This document shows, piece by piece, positions 35,339 to 48,210 of a DNA stretch of 64,000 nucleotides (position 1 is the stretch's first letter; every line of letters begins with the position of its first letter). Origin of the DNA: Oxyruncus cristatus (Eukaryota > Chordata > Aves > Passeriformes > Cotingidae); assembly GCA_013399855.1 (NCBI GenBank), contig VXAY01002056.1:276727-340726 (forward strand). Reading direction: 5' to 3'. The notes under the pieces are model-generated. The model was not told where the DNA came from. It did no database searches and worked only from the letters and a program-made list of their open reading frames with translations. The position numbers were made by a program, and so were the translations under genes.

Positions 35339-36031
35339 NNNNNNNNNNNNNNNNNNNNNNNNNNNNNNNNNNNNNNNNNNNNNNNNNNNNNNNNNNNNNN
35401 NNNNNNNNNNNNNNNNNNNNNNNNNNNNNNNNNNNNNNNNNNNNNNNNNNNNNNNNNNNNNNNNNNNNNNNNNNNNNNNNNNNNNNNNNNNNNNNNNNNN
35501 NNNNNNNNNNNNNNNNNNNNNNNNNNNNNNNNNNNNNNNNNNNNNNNNNNNNNNNNNNNNNNNNNNNNNNNNNNNNNNNNNNNNNNNNNNNNNNNNNNNN
35601 NNNNNNNNNNNNNNNNNNNNNNNNNNNNNNNNNNNNNNNNNNNNNNNNNNNNNNNNNNNNNNNNNNNNNNNNNNNNNNNNNNNNNNNNNNNNNNNNNNNN
35701 NNNNNNNNNNNNNNNNNNNNNNNNNNNNNNNNNNNNNNNNNNNNNNNNNNNNNNNNNNNNNNNNNNNNNNNNNNNNNNNNNNNNNNNNNNNNNNNNNNNN
35801 NNNNNNNNNNNNNNNNNNNNNNNNNNNNNNNNNNNNNNNNNNNNNNNNNNNNNNNNNNNNNNNNNNNNNNNNNNNNNNNNNNNNNNNNNNNNNNNNNNNN
35901 NNNNNNNNNNNNNNNNNNNNNNNNNNNNNNNNNNNNNNNNNNNNNNNNNNNNNNNNNNNNNNNNNNNNNNNNNNNNNNNNNNNNNNNNNNNNNNNNNNNN
36001 NNNNNNNNNNNNNNNNNNNNNNNNNNNNNNN
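35339..36031. other. Assembly gap of 693 N in the promoter island
   Basis: All bases are N. Flanks on both sides are extremely GC-rich, the usual cause of short-read dropout. Very long open frames crossing this interval are artefacts of N translation. Confidence 1.
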
Positions 36032-36133
36032 TCCCGGAGCACAATTCACACCGCCGGCCCAGGCAGCCGCAGCCGGGCCCCGCGGGGACACAGCACCCCG
36101 GCCCTGCCAGACCTCGCCGAGGCAGCAGGGAAG
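36032..36133 (+). other. FAM214A: FAM214A 5' untranslated sequence adjoining the start codon
   Basis: GC-rich sequence directly upstream of the start codon, with no ATG between the gap and 36134. It is read as 5'UTR in the same exon as the start codon; its 5' end is hidden by the gap. Confidence 0.55.
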
Positions 36134-36149
36134 ATGAAGCCGGAACGAG
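36134..36149 (+). CDS. FAM214A: FAM214A/ATOSA first coding exon (MKPER and one base)
   Basis: ATG at 36134 has a good Kozak context (A at -3, A at +4). It reads Met-Lys-Pro-Glu-Arg plus a single G before a strong donor, GTAAAC, at 36150. The human FAM214A protein begins, as I recall it, MKPDRDTLDEYF, so a phase-1 break after G that resumes with AT would give Asp at residue 6. The neighbour and strand also fit: FAM214A lies next to ONECUT1 in the same orientation on human 15q21. ATOSA, the relative of Drosophila Atossa, carries DUF4210 and a C-terminal Chromosome_seg domain and is reported as a nuclear transcriptional regulator. None of those domains is in this window. Only 16 coding bases support the call, so it rests on start, donor phase, island and synteny together. 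Confidence 0.65.
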
Positions 36150-39100
36150 GTAAACGGCTTATCAGTATATTTCTTTTTTTTTGTTTGTTTGTTTTTGTTC
36201 CTAGGATTAGAAGCAGCCCGGTGTTTTGTTTCGGTGTTATTCGTCTATTTCCTTATCCCCCTCCCCTGTCGTTTTGAGGGCTGGGAAGGAATCCAGGTAC
36301 TCGGGCTCAACTCGGGAAATGCCAGCGGGAGTGGGATGCGGAAGGTGCCCCGCGAAGGGGGTTACAGCCCCATGTCCTGCCTGCCCTTCGGTTTTCCATT
36401 GTCTTGGCTGGTTGGAAGGGAGACAAGCGCCGTAGCGAACTGCTTTAGCTGTGGGAATGCTGCAGTTTGTGTGTCAGACACAGCCGGCTCGTTAGCACAG
36501 ACCTGCAGTGCTGAGCCGAGAGTCGGTCAAAGGCAAATCGGGCATCGACAGACAATGCCAACAGATGTACAGAAATGTCCAAATATAGCTGGAAAACACC
36601 CTGAAAATAACAATAACTTACATCTCTCTTTTTTTTTAAACTGATAGTGCTTTGCCCCCTCCAAGTTTTAATGGATATATATCATAACAAGCATGCTGAA
36701 ATATTAATTTTCCACGATCATTTGGTTGCATCTCATCTGGATTACTGACATCTGGTTTTAGAGAAAAATTAAAGTCGTCAGTCTACGTATATGTTTATAA
36801 CACTTGAGCTCTTTTGCTGTATAGCAACAGCTGCTGATGCCCCTAGAGTTGGAAATATGTCATGACTTCTATTTTGATCCACAGGAACAGTGATTATTGA
36901 TTCCTCTTAGTTAGAGCAAGACTATTCTTTTAAGCAGGTCTTATGAGTGCTCATCGTAGTGTTAATTAAAAACAATAATCTGTCTTTCTTAAAGTTTTGA
37001 TGATTCTGTTGTTTACTTAGTTGCTTTCAATTTAAAAACGCATTCTATTTATGTTAGAATCACTTTGGTGTTTTGAGAAACGCTTTAATATAGCTCAGAT
37101 ATCTGTGTATGAAATACTGACACTTGCATGACATACACATCTTAATTACGTTTGTTAATGACATGTTTGCTAATAGCAACACCACATAAATGACCACTCT
37201 TAGGTGGATTTCTTGTCAGTATATGCTGCAAGGATTATATGGTGTGATGATAGCCCAGATAGTACAGAAATAATCATACATTAATGGGATTTTAATACTA
37301 GGGATTTGAATTGGGCTTTTCTCATTCCTTTCCTCCTAGTTTCTCAACTGCTTAAACCTTCACATGATCGATTGCAGCAAGGATGGTTGTTTTTAGAACC
37401 TCTTTAGATTTTAATACCAGACCCTAAAATTTGAAAACTGTTTACTGACAAGGTTAAATTAAATTTCAAAATAGCCAGGTAAAAAACCAAGTTCAATATT
37501 TGCAGCTTTAAATCTATCTCCTCTAGCAGTTCAGAACATTTATATGACCTTTGTCTATTCCTGTCTTTAATTTTTAGGCAGAAGAAGTTAGAACATTGGA
37601 GACATTTTTAGTTGGTGTATGATAAGTGATCAGATGCCTTTTTTTAACCAGTCTGGTGTAGAGGGAACCAAATTTGTACAGAAAGCAAGTTATTAGGTTG
37701 CTGGGGTATTTTTTTGTGGTTTCTCCTCCTCCCCCCCAGCTGGCAGTTAATAAATTGTGGTTCTTGTCCATTCTAACATGTTTACCACAAGCTAGGTAAA
37801 ATCCTTCAGAAGTAATGTCATAATCCTTTTAAGATAATTACCAAAAATCTTGAAGTAAGTCATGGGTTTTGCCAAACATTGGAGGGTGTCTCCAACCATT
37901 TCAGTAGATCACTTTAGCTTAACTGTGGGCTAATGTAATGGAGCAATACCGTGCACAAAGGGGGTTGTGAAAGTGCTGCCTAAATGCCACATGCGGCCCA
38001 CAGAGGCTCTTAGGAGGCACGAATCGTGGAAATGTTTACATGTGCTGATTTCTGCATAGCAGCTGTACCACAGGATACAAGCAGTCAAGTGTGCAGTCAC
38101 CTGCTTCCAATCGTCGCAAATTAACAGCAAAGGACAGAGGAGAAGCAGATCACTCAGTTTGTCACTTCTCTACAGATCCTCAAAATCCCCAGAAGAGTGT
38201 AAATTCACAGACCAAGTGAAGCATAAAGGAACAGACTTAAAAAGACTTGTGATGTTTTGGGGTTTGTCATTCTTGTAAATAATTCTATCAGAATCAATTT
38301 GGAGCAGAGGGATGCAGCTCGTGTTGTTAGAATTAAGTTCAGCACTACACTTTAGGTTGTAATGCCCAGGCATATTGGGAGAGGTATGGTTTAGTTATAC
38401 TACCAATAAAATTCTTGTTATCCCCAGCAAAGATGGGTGGTTCAAGAGAAGAAAGAGGAAATCTAAATGTGCAACCACTTTTATCAGTGGGAAGTGTTAT
38501 AGAATTTTTAAATTTAAGGAGGTGAGAGGGATGAGGAGAAATGAAGAAAACATGGGAATTTGGCCCTAAGGTACTTACCTGCCTTTATAGTAAGGAAAGT
38601 TTGAAAATTGCAGATATAAACATGTAATATGTGAGAGCAGTACAGAGGAGATGCAATGTGTAGTTCTGCGTAACAAACCTGTGGAGCGGTTTCTGCAGGT
38701 GAGGAAGAGCAGGAAGAGGGGTTCGAAAGTGCAGGTAAAAATGAGGACTTATTCCTTTGGCATTCAAAGGCACAGGGCATTCCCAGGATGTATATCTAAT
38801 GAGCATCACTCAGGACTAACCCATCAGGTGGGGTGTGAGTGTGGATGGACAGTCACGAGCACATTCCCACAACTACCTGTGTACTTTGTCTAGGGAGTGC
38901 AGTAACTAAAATGCTGCTTGGCTTTACCTTTCCTGTGCTGCCATTCTTAAAGCAAAGTATTGAAGCATCTTAAAATACAGCGGTCACGTTACTTCAGCTG
39001 AGGCTTCACCAGTACCGGGGAGAAGAGTGATTTATCTCCCTTTCTTACGTACAATGTTTTTGGAGTGATGTTTGAGTTTTGGGGATTTTTTTTTTTTTGT

Positions 39101-40277
39101 CTTTCTGCAGTAACAACGTATCAGGTTACCTGGCTTTGATCCATGATATCACCACGATTTAGTTTCTGCAGTACAGCTGCCTAGTCAGCTGCTTCGCACT
39201 GCATATTTGGACTGCTGTTTCCTTTCTCAAGTACAGAGTTTTGCTCTTGCTTCTATTGAACTTCGTTCTAATGACTTCTGATCGCTTCACCAGTTTATTG
39301 AGTTTGGAAGACAGAACTAGACTTCGTAGCAGAGGGCTTGCAAACTCTTCCAGCTTGGCTTTGTTCATAAACTGTATAAACACACTGTTTCACCATCAGA
39401 GTTAATGAAAACATTGCATAATGTCAGGGTGATAGCTTGCTGCCAAACTCAGAAGGCTTGTTACGTACTCTAAGAGTACACTTGGTGCACAACTGGAAAA
39501 AATCATGTGGTTTAGATGAATCTACAGTACAGTCATATTTTACTGTGGGAATGTTACAAGACATCAAAAGTCTTACTGTAGTCTAAATAGCTCAAAGTTA
39601 CTGCTCCTTCCTCCTCCCTCCCCTTCACTGCATGAATGATCATTTAAAGGAAGAAGACAGGCTTGTTTGTCTCTAAATGCATTCTGGCTTGTTTTTATCA
39701 CCTTATTCTAGTATTTTCTTACTTTTTTATTACCTTGCTTTGTTTATGCCTTATTGTGTGTCCTTTGTATAGAGACTATTTGGTTTTCACTTACAAATTA
39801 AGCAAAAAGCAGTTGTCTCTTACTTTCTGAAGCATTAATTCCCTCCTTGAGATTACCCTAATTTACAGAAATGGCTTTCTGTCTACAAGAGAGGAACAAT
39901 CAGTCTCAAGGTTGCTTTTTCTCTTCTCCTTTCTCCTTTGCAAGTCAAACTCTGAAATGTGCCCCTGGGTCTGTTTGTAGTAACTGGGTTAAGGGACTTT
40001 CTTCCACATTACTTGGTGATTTGGTGTGGAAAGAGCTAACTCGTGTTTCAGCAAAAGTCTGTTCACTACCTCCTGTTGGGAACATAGATGAAGGATTCCT
40101 GGATGTATCTGCGGGGAAAGGTGGTGGAAAGATTAATGGAGATGAGCAGTTGAAGGAATGCTTTTCTTCAGGTTCTTAGGAGGAGGGCTGAGGAGGCATG
40201 GGATTGGGGGAAAATGAGTTGAACTAGTGTCTTCAGTTGAGGAGTTGGTTGTTAAGTTAGGAGATCTGGATAAGGCC

Positions 40278-40295
40278 CTTGTTTTTAAAAACAAG
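40278..40295. repeat. Perfect 18-bp palindrome
   Basis: CTTGTTTTT is followed immediately by its complement AAAAACAAG with no spacer. AT-rich palindromes of this size can arise by chance. Confidence 0.9.
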
Positions 40296-41565
40296 AGTTA
40301 GTTTTATACCCTGTATTAATTGTGGAAGATTTTGTGAAAAACTTTTCAGCAAAGATAACGTGCTACAGAGTATTCAGATTAGGAACTGAAAATATATATT
40401 GAAAAAGAATGAGTGTTGTTTTAGTGTCCTGTATTGCGCTGTGATACGGACACTTTAATTTTTTAGTATCTTCTCAGCGAAATGCCACAAAGCACTTAAA
40501 CTTTTCCATGGCGGAATTGGTGTAGCCAGTAAACAAAGTAATAAACTGGAAATGAGCTGCTTCCTGCTTGGTGGAGTTGTCACTCCAAAAGCGTTTGGGC
40601 AATGCTTCGGGCTTGGTTGCCACAGGTAAGTGCAGGTTGGGTCGTAATGAGCTGGAGGTGACGCTGCTGCCTGGCCCCGGGGGCAGCCGTGTGGGCAAAC
40701 ACGCTCTGCACGTGCGGGAAGGGGCATGAGGGGAGGGAGGCTCCCTCTGACAGGCAGGAAGGGCTGGGGGGCTCTGCTTTTCCTATGTGAATTACTTTCT
40801 AATAAACCCAGCTTATTCTCTGAAAGAAGGAAAAGCTAAAACTATTCAGGATGAAAAAAACCCAACCAACCCAACCAAACGGACGGGTGGTGAGGATATT
40901 GCGCTCAGATTCCATTTGTAAGGTGTGAAGCCGTCACGCTCTAATCTTTGGGGAGAGCAGATTTGCCCTGATAACACATAATATATAGATGCAGTGTATA
41001 AGTATGAGTGAACAGGAACATAAGCCTTTTTTTTTTTTTTTTAATTGAGGGTGGAGTCTAGATGCTTTCAATACAACTCTGTCCTTGCACCCAAGAAATG
41101 ACAATGTAAATTCTTTTATTAAATTTCTACCTCAAAAATTTAACTTAGAAGAATTCTTAGCTTTTAGGTGCTTAACTTTTTTAAAAAGTTAGACACCCCC
41201 CAAAGAAAATAAAAATCTAAGTATATTAATTTGTAGAATGGAAAATCTCAAGTTTTAGTTTGAAATGCCTGCTTATGTTAGTTTTCTTGCTTGTTCTGCA
41301 ACTTGTGCCTCACTATTGACAGCAAGGCAAGACCTCCTCTTGTAGAAGTATTTCTTGGGTTGGAAGGGTGCTTTCATTACTGTTCAGCAGTGAGAGTTCT
41401 TCATGTCTTACCTGTTTTTCAGAGAGAACCACACTGGTAACAACTTGGCCGTTTTCTTTTTGTTTGCCTGGTGTTGTCCATACTTGCCTTCAGAGGGGCT
41501 CTTGTTGCTACAACAGATGCTGCTGGAGTGGCATTTAGGTGGATATTTTGGGGGTTGTGGATATG

Positions 41566-41620
41566 CCAAGCCCATATAAACTGACCAAGCCCATATAAAC
41601 TGCCAGGCTGTATAAACTGA
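41566..41620. repeat. Tandem repeat, three copies of about 19 bp
   Basis: The unit CCAAGCCCATATAAACTGA starts at 41566 and 41585; the second copy lacks the last base. A diverged third copy starts at 41603 (CCAGGCTGTATAAACTGA). Each copy contains TATAAA, but no promoter is implied. Confidence 0.9.
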
Positions 41621-42547
41621 CCCTTCTGACCATATTCTTTACTTGCTGAAGTGAGAAACTTTGGCGTGCCAGCTCAGATCCCTGGACCAAAGTGTATTAG
41701 ATTGGACTTTATTGTTAAGGGCAGTGTTGAAACTATTATTGGATCTGAGGTCTGCCAGCTCCTAAATGTTTTTAAAAATAAGCTAACATTTATAAATACA
41801 GATTCTCATGAGAGGCAAGAGTTTGTTGCCAAATGAAATTCTGCTTATTAAAATTAGAAATCTCCTGTGAAAACAGAGTAACTGACGAGAACAAACCAGC
41901 TATATGACATTTGTTAACAGAACTTGCTCTGTCTACCTCACTGTTTACAAGATGTTTCTTTGTTATTTTGACAAACTTCTACTTATAGCAGCTGTTTACT
42001 GACAGTGAAATAGCCATAGCCTTTTATTCTCTCAGCAACAAGTTTAGGATAACAGTCCAGCAGTTACTGTATTCTTTTAGTCAATAAGGTCTTACAGTTT
42101 AACTGTAAATATAGCTGTAATTACTGTCTCCATTCTGACTTGATACTTGATAAACCAAGTTTTTTAGATTTTTCAGTGTCCCACATTATTGTCTTTCAAG
42201 GAGATAGTAAATTGTTCAGTCTTTGCAGGTCATTTATATTTCATGTTTAGGCAGAAGCCAGTTTTTAAGTTAGAATTGTTTTAGAAGTGCATGCACAATT
42301 GCGTGGTTACCTTTGTACTACCGAGTACTGAAACTCTGTGTATAAGTAGGCAATTAAGGATGAATGCAAATACAGAAGAGTGCCTCTTGGACCTGCATAG
42401 GTAGCTGGACTTTGGAAGACTTCACTTTCATTACATATTCCGTTTTCTGCTGGTCCCATGCAGGGTGGGATGACTGTAGCTACAAGCACGTGGCCAAAGC
42501 CATGTGAGCTATTCTTGCTCTCCGTGCATAACTACTGGGATTGGAAG

Positions 42548-42550
<3 letters not shown>

Positions 42551-42580
<30 letters not shown>
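42551..42580. repeat. T30 homopolymer
   Basis: Thirty consecutive T bases. On the minus strand it could be the poly(A) tail of an old retrocopy, but no gene-like body is visible on that side. Length is likely unreliable in the assembly. Confidence 0.9.
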
Positions 42581-42581
<1 letters not shown>

Positions 42582-43421
42582 TAAAGGCTACTTGTAAACA
42601 GTATAATTGAGTTGTAAATCATGAAAATTCTCCAACCTTTCTTAACAATTCGGAATTATTCTGACCCAAACAAAACTAACTCACTTGTATTTAAGCATTT
42701 TATTCCTTGTTAAATGGGCCTGACTGGTTCTTTTGGCTAGTGATTTTTAATGCTGGCTTTGGAACCAGAGCTATTTAAAGGTGCTATCTGGGATAGTATT
42801 ACTACATTACCTTGACTCAAAATGCAAAGATGTAATAGGATAGTATGAGGATGTTCTTGGGGATAATTTGGAGAGGAGAGCTGTGTGTGAATCAACGGAG
42901 ACAGCTGAACACACCGGGAAGGAAGCACTCCACAGACATGAAATACTAAGGATACTTTCATGTCTGTGCTGATTGTAAGAATCCTTTTAATGAATAAAGG
43001 TAAACAAAGTAGTCTTACTGAGGAATCTTCTGAACAACTTTAAGGGCAGTAAGGGGAGTTCTTCTCCCCTCATAGACATTTATTTTGATTTGACCACTTT
43101 TCTTTTTGTAGGCAGGCATGCAATCTCTCTCTGTCCAGGTATCAGGTACCCAGTAACTGTGGGACACTTAAGACTTCCTCTTAGCAATGATCAGTGCATT
43201 TCCCAAAACTGTTGGCTTCTCCTAGGGAAAAAAACCAAGTTGGTTTTTCTTCTGAGGTATAAAAAAAGAGAATGTTTCTGAAATAAGGACTCTCTGGTTG
43301 CACGTGAGCCATGTCATCTGTTTTACGTTACACAAGTTAGTGGGGTTTTTTTCCGTAAAGATCCCTGGGAACCAGGTTGATAAGTAAGTCCATTTTGGAT
43401 TGTAAACTACTTAAATGAGTC

Positions 43422-43443
43422 CATAAGCAGGTGACTGCTTATG
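43422..43443. repeat. 9-bp-arm hairpin with GTGA tetraloop
   Basis: CATAAGCAG at 43422-43430 pairs with CTGCTTATG at 43435-43443. The loop GTGA is of the stable GNRA type. Arms are close to the chance level. Confidence 0.75.
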
Positions 43444-46400
43444 CTAGTTTAACCTCTTAGTGGTGCTTGCTGTGTACGCAGGGACTCCTTTTGGCCACTG
43501 ATGACCCTTCAGAATTTCTAGGGCATACTTCACACTTCTCTGTGCTGCAACAAATTAAGCTACTTGCACAGCACCCTGAGAAAGAATCATCTTGTTGTTG
43601 GGTGTAATGGGGGGGGAAGGGCAGAAAGAGAATTTTGGTAGAATTGAAGATGGCAAGTATCATCCCGTATCCTCACTACAATCAGTACCTCAATATGAGG
43701 TGGTAGGGCAGCAGCTGGTTTCTTCTGAGGGACAAGGGAAGGAGAAGGAGAGGTGCAGGAAGAGCTGCTGTGGTCAGCACGCCCTTTTTTCAGAGCAATG
43801 GGAAGCCCTTCTCCCCTGCCAGGTATTGTTCTCCTTGATTCCCTGCCAGAGCACTAGCCCAGCACGTAAGTGAAACAAACCACAGCTCAAACTCGCAGCA
43901 GGGCAGCAAGTTTGGTAGAAGGCTTTGTTTGCAGACTTAGGGGTGCAGAGAGGGTGTATAAGAGCAGTATCTGTGTAAATGTCTGTGGTGACTACTTACT
44001 GAAGGCATAACTTCTGTGTTAGCAGAGAGTGAGGTTTTGGTATGTTGGGCTAATGGGTTTTTTTCTGTGCAGTTTTCTTGAAAGCCACAAGTATTGGTGC
44101 ATTTCCTTCACATGTTAGATCTTAATCTTTAAAACACAGCCCAGTAAGACTCCTGTTTACTTGCTCTTTTTTTATTTGAGCTTTTAATTTTGATTAAGTA
44201 CTTGTATCTGAGAGTAGGGGGAAGAGAATAGGTGCATCTAGAAGAGAACAACTTGAGTAAATATTACGGTGATGTGGAGTAAAAGAGGAGGAGTTTCCTA
44301 CTGGTAGGAACTGAATAGGGTCAAAATTGTCAAGATCAGCATGGACTGGGAACGTACAGGTAGGTCAAAGAGGGGATATCAACACTGAAGCTGCTGAAAG
44401 GTAAATCCTTTTCTCTCTGCTGTAAAATTCTTTAAAAATAAGTCTTCAAGCATATTTTCTATGTGAGTTTTCCCTACTTCAGTTGTGTTTTACGGAAGAG
44501 TACGATTATATTTTGTTTTATTTTGAGGGGGAAGCAGCTTCTTCCTTTTGAAGCAGATGCTGTTTGAATGGCCAAAGGATGTTTGTTTACTGTTGAGAAG
44601 CCACGAGAAACAAAGTATCTGGTGGGCTAGAACTGGAGGAGAGAGCTGAGTGAGCTGTAGTAACTATACTAACAGCAGTACTCACAGTGTAACTGCTTAC
44701 ACCAGGATGACACAGGCGAAGTGTGGGGGACTCGTTTCAGGAGTCAGCACACTGTTAAAAAGTGAAGGAATGAAACCACATAGCTGACTTATGTGCATGA
44801 AATAGGAGGAATAGTTGATAATACTAGAAAAGTTTGAAGGCAAAGATCAATGCCAAACTGCTAGAATACACACCTGCCTCACCTTACATTGAGAGGTTAA
44901 TTTCACTAAGCTTAAGACAGCCATAACTGGCTGTTATTGTACTGCTTTTGGATGTTTCCTATTATAGCCTTGTTGAATTAACAAGTTTCTATGAGAAAGT
45001 GTTTTGGATCCACTAGAGGAAAAGTCAAGTGATGATGCTTGATGCTCATTGTATGTTCTTTCATCCCGTCTTCATGTTGAGAATATGTAATGGCTTTTTA
45101 TAAATGTTTTAGGACACTTCTTGTAAGCTGGTGGTATTTGTTCTTGTTTTAGTTTTTACTATGAAATTTTGAGCAGCTTTATGATATGCACTGATTTTTG
45201 TAATTTTTTGTTTGTTTTAAAATTGTAGTGGAACTACTAGCATCTGATGCTTTCAGCTTCTCTAGGTATGCTGTGTAGCCTTTTTGCTCGAGAAATCTTG
45301 AGTTTAAACATCAGTAAAAGGACAATATACATAAATTAAGAATGTGAGTGGTATATCTAATCATCTCTTTAACATGCATTGCAACCATCAAGAACTGACC
45401 TCAGCTTTGCTCTGAGCAGTTGAGCATCTGTGGGTCTGCAGTGGGAGAAGGGGAATAGGCCATCTACATTAGACCACTTGCTGGTTTTATGTTTGCACAT
45501 TAATAACTCAACCCAAAATGTTTGTTTCATGGAAGGGATGTGTTAGCAGAAGTGTATTTTTATTTTTAGCTTGTCTCTACATCTAGGCTGTGTAAACGTA
45601 AGGTGCCCTGAAGTCACTTAGGCTTTGCTCCTTAGGGGTCATGTACACCTTGCTTTTCTTGCACAAGGCAGGGCTGGAATTTGAAATAGAGTGTTTTTCT
45701 GAACTGCCTCATTACTAGACATCCTGTGCTTTGGCATGGCCCTCCAAAGGCTGAAATTGGGTGTTTCTTGTAATGTAGGCATGGTGCCAATTATGTCTGC
45801 TGGCAAGTGCCGCTGAATCGATGTGTAGTTCAGTTGATACCGAGATGAAACACACTTGGCTCTGATTTCCTGCTTTGTGAGATGTGTAGGACTGCTTACT
45901 CCCAAAGTTTGTCTTGGGATAAAATCCATTGTTATGAAGATCTCATCTTTTTTTATTTTTAGAAGTGTTATCCTGTTTGTGGCAGAAGGTGGGTCAAAAT
46001 ACAGTCTGTTTATCTTAATTATTTCTCATCATTTTGCACAGTATTAAAACTGCAAATAGTACTTTAAGTGCAGCGACTTTATGATGACGAAATCTGCAGC
46101 TTAGGATAAAGTCCTGTGTATATCTCTGTGTGCTACTGTATTCTCTTAAGTTCATCACGTTGAGTACCTTGTGCCTCTGAAATTTGTGGAAGAGTAAGAG
46201 ATCCAACTGATAAATGAGTAGCGTGAGTCGAGGTGGAGGTTTTTGGTGGAATTTCTAATATTGCAGTTTTTAAATTTAGCATTTTATTAGGCCAGATGCA
46301 TTAATTTCTGGGGTGTTCTTCCACAGGCACAGAACTAGCTCAGCTCTGCATACCCATGGCTGATTTAGGACTTAAAAGCTGGAGTGTCAACATGCTGTCC

Positions 46401-47479
46401 TACTTTTACTGTATTTGAGGAATATCTGGTCTGAAAAGGATCTTTGCAGTTGCACTCCAGTAGCCCAATGTGGGGAGACTGTTCTGGAGCAGTATAGTGT
46501 GTAGGTATGCCTGTCATCTAGAGGCAGCTGCTCGTCACTAAAGCATTGTTAGTTGGCCTGTAAAAACAACTGGTGGTTCCTGAATGCTGTCTCTGCTGGT
46601 CTCTATGGGAATTGACTTGGGTGTTGTTGCTTCTGCCTCTTGTTAGCAAAACTTTTAAACATACTGTGTTTACCACTGTGGTAAATATTCCTCTTATCCC
46701 TCCCATTCCTCCTGTAGATATTCAATAACTGTTTCATAGAAACATCTGAGCACTTTTCTCAAAAGCTAGGTAGTTGCTTGAATAAGAAAACTTAATTGCT
46801 TTTTCAGACAACTGTGTAAACTCCGGTGTTTTTGTAGAAGTAAATGTTCCGTGAAAGAAAAATACTTGGAAAGCAAACTGAGATAAAATATACAGGAAGC
46901 TTGAATGTCAGTGACTAATGAAATGGTATGTTTTGCATATAACTTTCTGTAAGGCACTATCTGTATCTGCGATCTTTAAATGGGCCAACTATTAAAAGGT
47001 ATCTGACCTTCCTCGGATAAAATTTCTACTTCAAAATCTTGTATAGACCATGTTTTCTCATATCCACGGCTAAATGATACTAGTATATAAAATCTGAGTG
47101 GGGAAAAGTCGTTCTGTGAAGTGGCTCTGGAATGGGTTAGTGAGTGGTACTGGATTTTGAATGTGGTTCTGAAGTCTGGTTTGATCTGGACTTCTCATAG
47201 TTTCATGGTATCTAATTACAGAATGAGTTTTAGTGTTGTTTTGTGATGAGGTTAGGCTTTGAGAGTAAGATAGGGGGTTTTGTGTGATTATGTTAATATC
47301 GTGAATGTCATCTGACTTTAGTACTTGTAAATAGGTAAGAACTGGATGAAATTGTTTAATGTGGACAGCATGTTGTTTAGACTGCAACTAGAATAGTACA
47401 TGCTGTTTTGAGACTGCTCTTGTGAAACAACCTCATAAATTAGTCCTCAAAAGTACCCATTAAAAATACTGAAGTTAGA

Positions 47480-48210
47480 ACTACGGCAGTGCAAGGAGAG
47501 CTGGGGATGGGATCTCCTTGGCACTGTGCGTGCCGTGAGGGTAAGAGGAATGAGGCANNNNNNNNNNNNNNNNNNNNNNNNNNNNNNNNNNNNNNNNNNN
47601 NNNNNNNNNNNNNNNNNNNNNNNNNNNNNNNNNNNNNNNNNNNNNNNNNNNNNNNNNNNNNNNNNNNNNNNNNNNNNNNNNNNNNNNNNNNNNNNNNNNN
47701 NNNNNNNNNNNNNNNNNNNNNNNNNNNNNNNNNNNNNNNNNNNNNNNNNNNNNNNNNNNNNNNNNNNNNNNNNNNNNNNNNNNNNNNNNNNNNNNNNNNN
47801 NNNNNNNNNNNNNNNNNNNNNNNNNNNNNNNNNNNNNNNNNNNNNNNNNNNNNNNNNNNNNNNNNNNNNNNNNNNNNNNNNNNNNNNNNNNNNNNNNNNN
47901 NNNNNNNNNNNNNNNNNNNNNNNNNNNNNNNNNNNNNNNNNNNNNNNNNNNNNNNNNNNNNNNNNNNNNNNNNNNNNNNNNNNNNNNNNNNNNNNNNNNN
48001 NNNNNNNNNNNNNNNNNNNNNNNNNNNNNNNNNNNNNNNNNNNNNNNNNNNNNNNNNNNNNNNNNNNNNNNNNNNNNNNNNNNNNNNNNNNNNNNNNNNN
48101 NNNNNNNNNNNNNNNNNNNNNNNNNNNNNNNGGGGGAGGCTGGAGGGCCGGTGGCACCGGCCCGGACAGGCTTTCCCGGGCGTGGAACAAGTTCAAGCTG
48201 AGTAACCAAA
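47480..48210. promoter_or_regulatory. Second GC-rich island inside FAM214A intron
   Basis: Both flanks of a 574-N gap are GC-rich, most clearly 48132-48205 (GGCACCGGCCCGG, TTTCCCGGGC). Surroundings are AT-rich. A donor-like AGG/GTAAGA has its GT at 47541-47542. It may be an alternative promoter and first exon of FAM214A, a lncRNA promoter, or a GC-rich repeat lost in assembly. Strand is undetermined. Confidence 0.4.
47558..48131. other. Assembly gap of 574 N
   Basis: All bases are N. The gap sits in the centre of the GC-rich island, so the most informative part is absent. Long open frames crossing it are artefacts. Confidence 1.

Larger units (their letters stand above)
34560..36170 (+). promoter_or_regulatory. 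CpG-rich promoter region of FAM214A
   Basis: GC content and CpG density rise sharply from about 34560 and fall after 36160. GC boxes are at 34814-34820 and 34886-34894. A TATAAA sits at 34951-34956, an inverted CCAAT box (ATTGG) at 35314-35318, and an RFX-like X-box at 35276-35289. The middle of the island is missing (gap 35339-36031), so the main start site may lie in the gap. The position directly upstream of a start codon with a splice donor supports a promoter. Confidence 0.8.

Noticed and set aside
34384..36277. Very long open frames on both strands around the promoter island
   Set aside because: They are open only because N codons translate as unknown residues and GC-rich DNA lacks stop codons.
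41350..41375. Short sequence resembling the 3' part of a CR1 LINE
   Set aside because: Only TTGGGTTGGAAGG is similar; no flanking CR1 body or terminal octamer repeats.
42551..42580. T30 run as the tail of a minus-strand retrogene
   Set aside because: No coding remnant or target-site duplication visible beside it.
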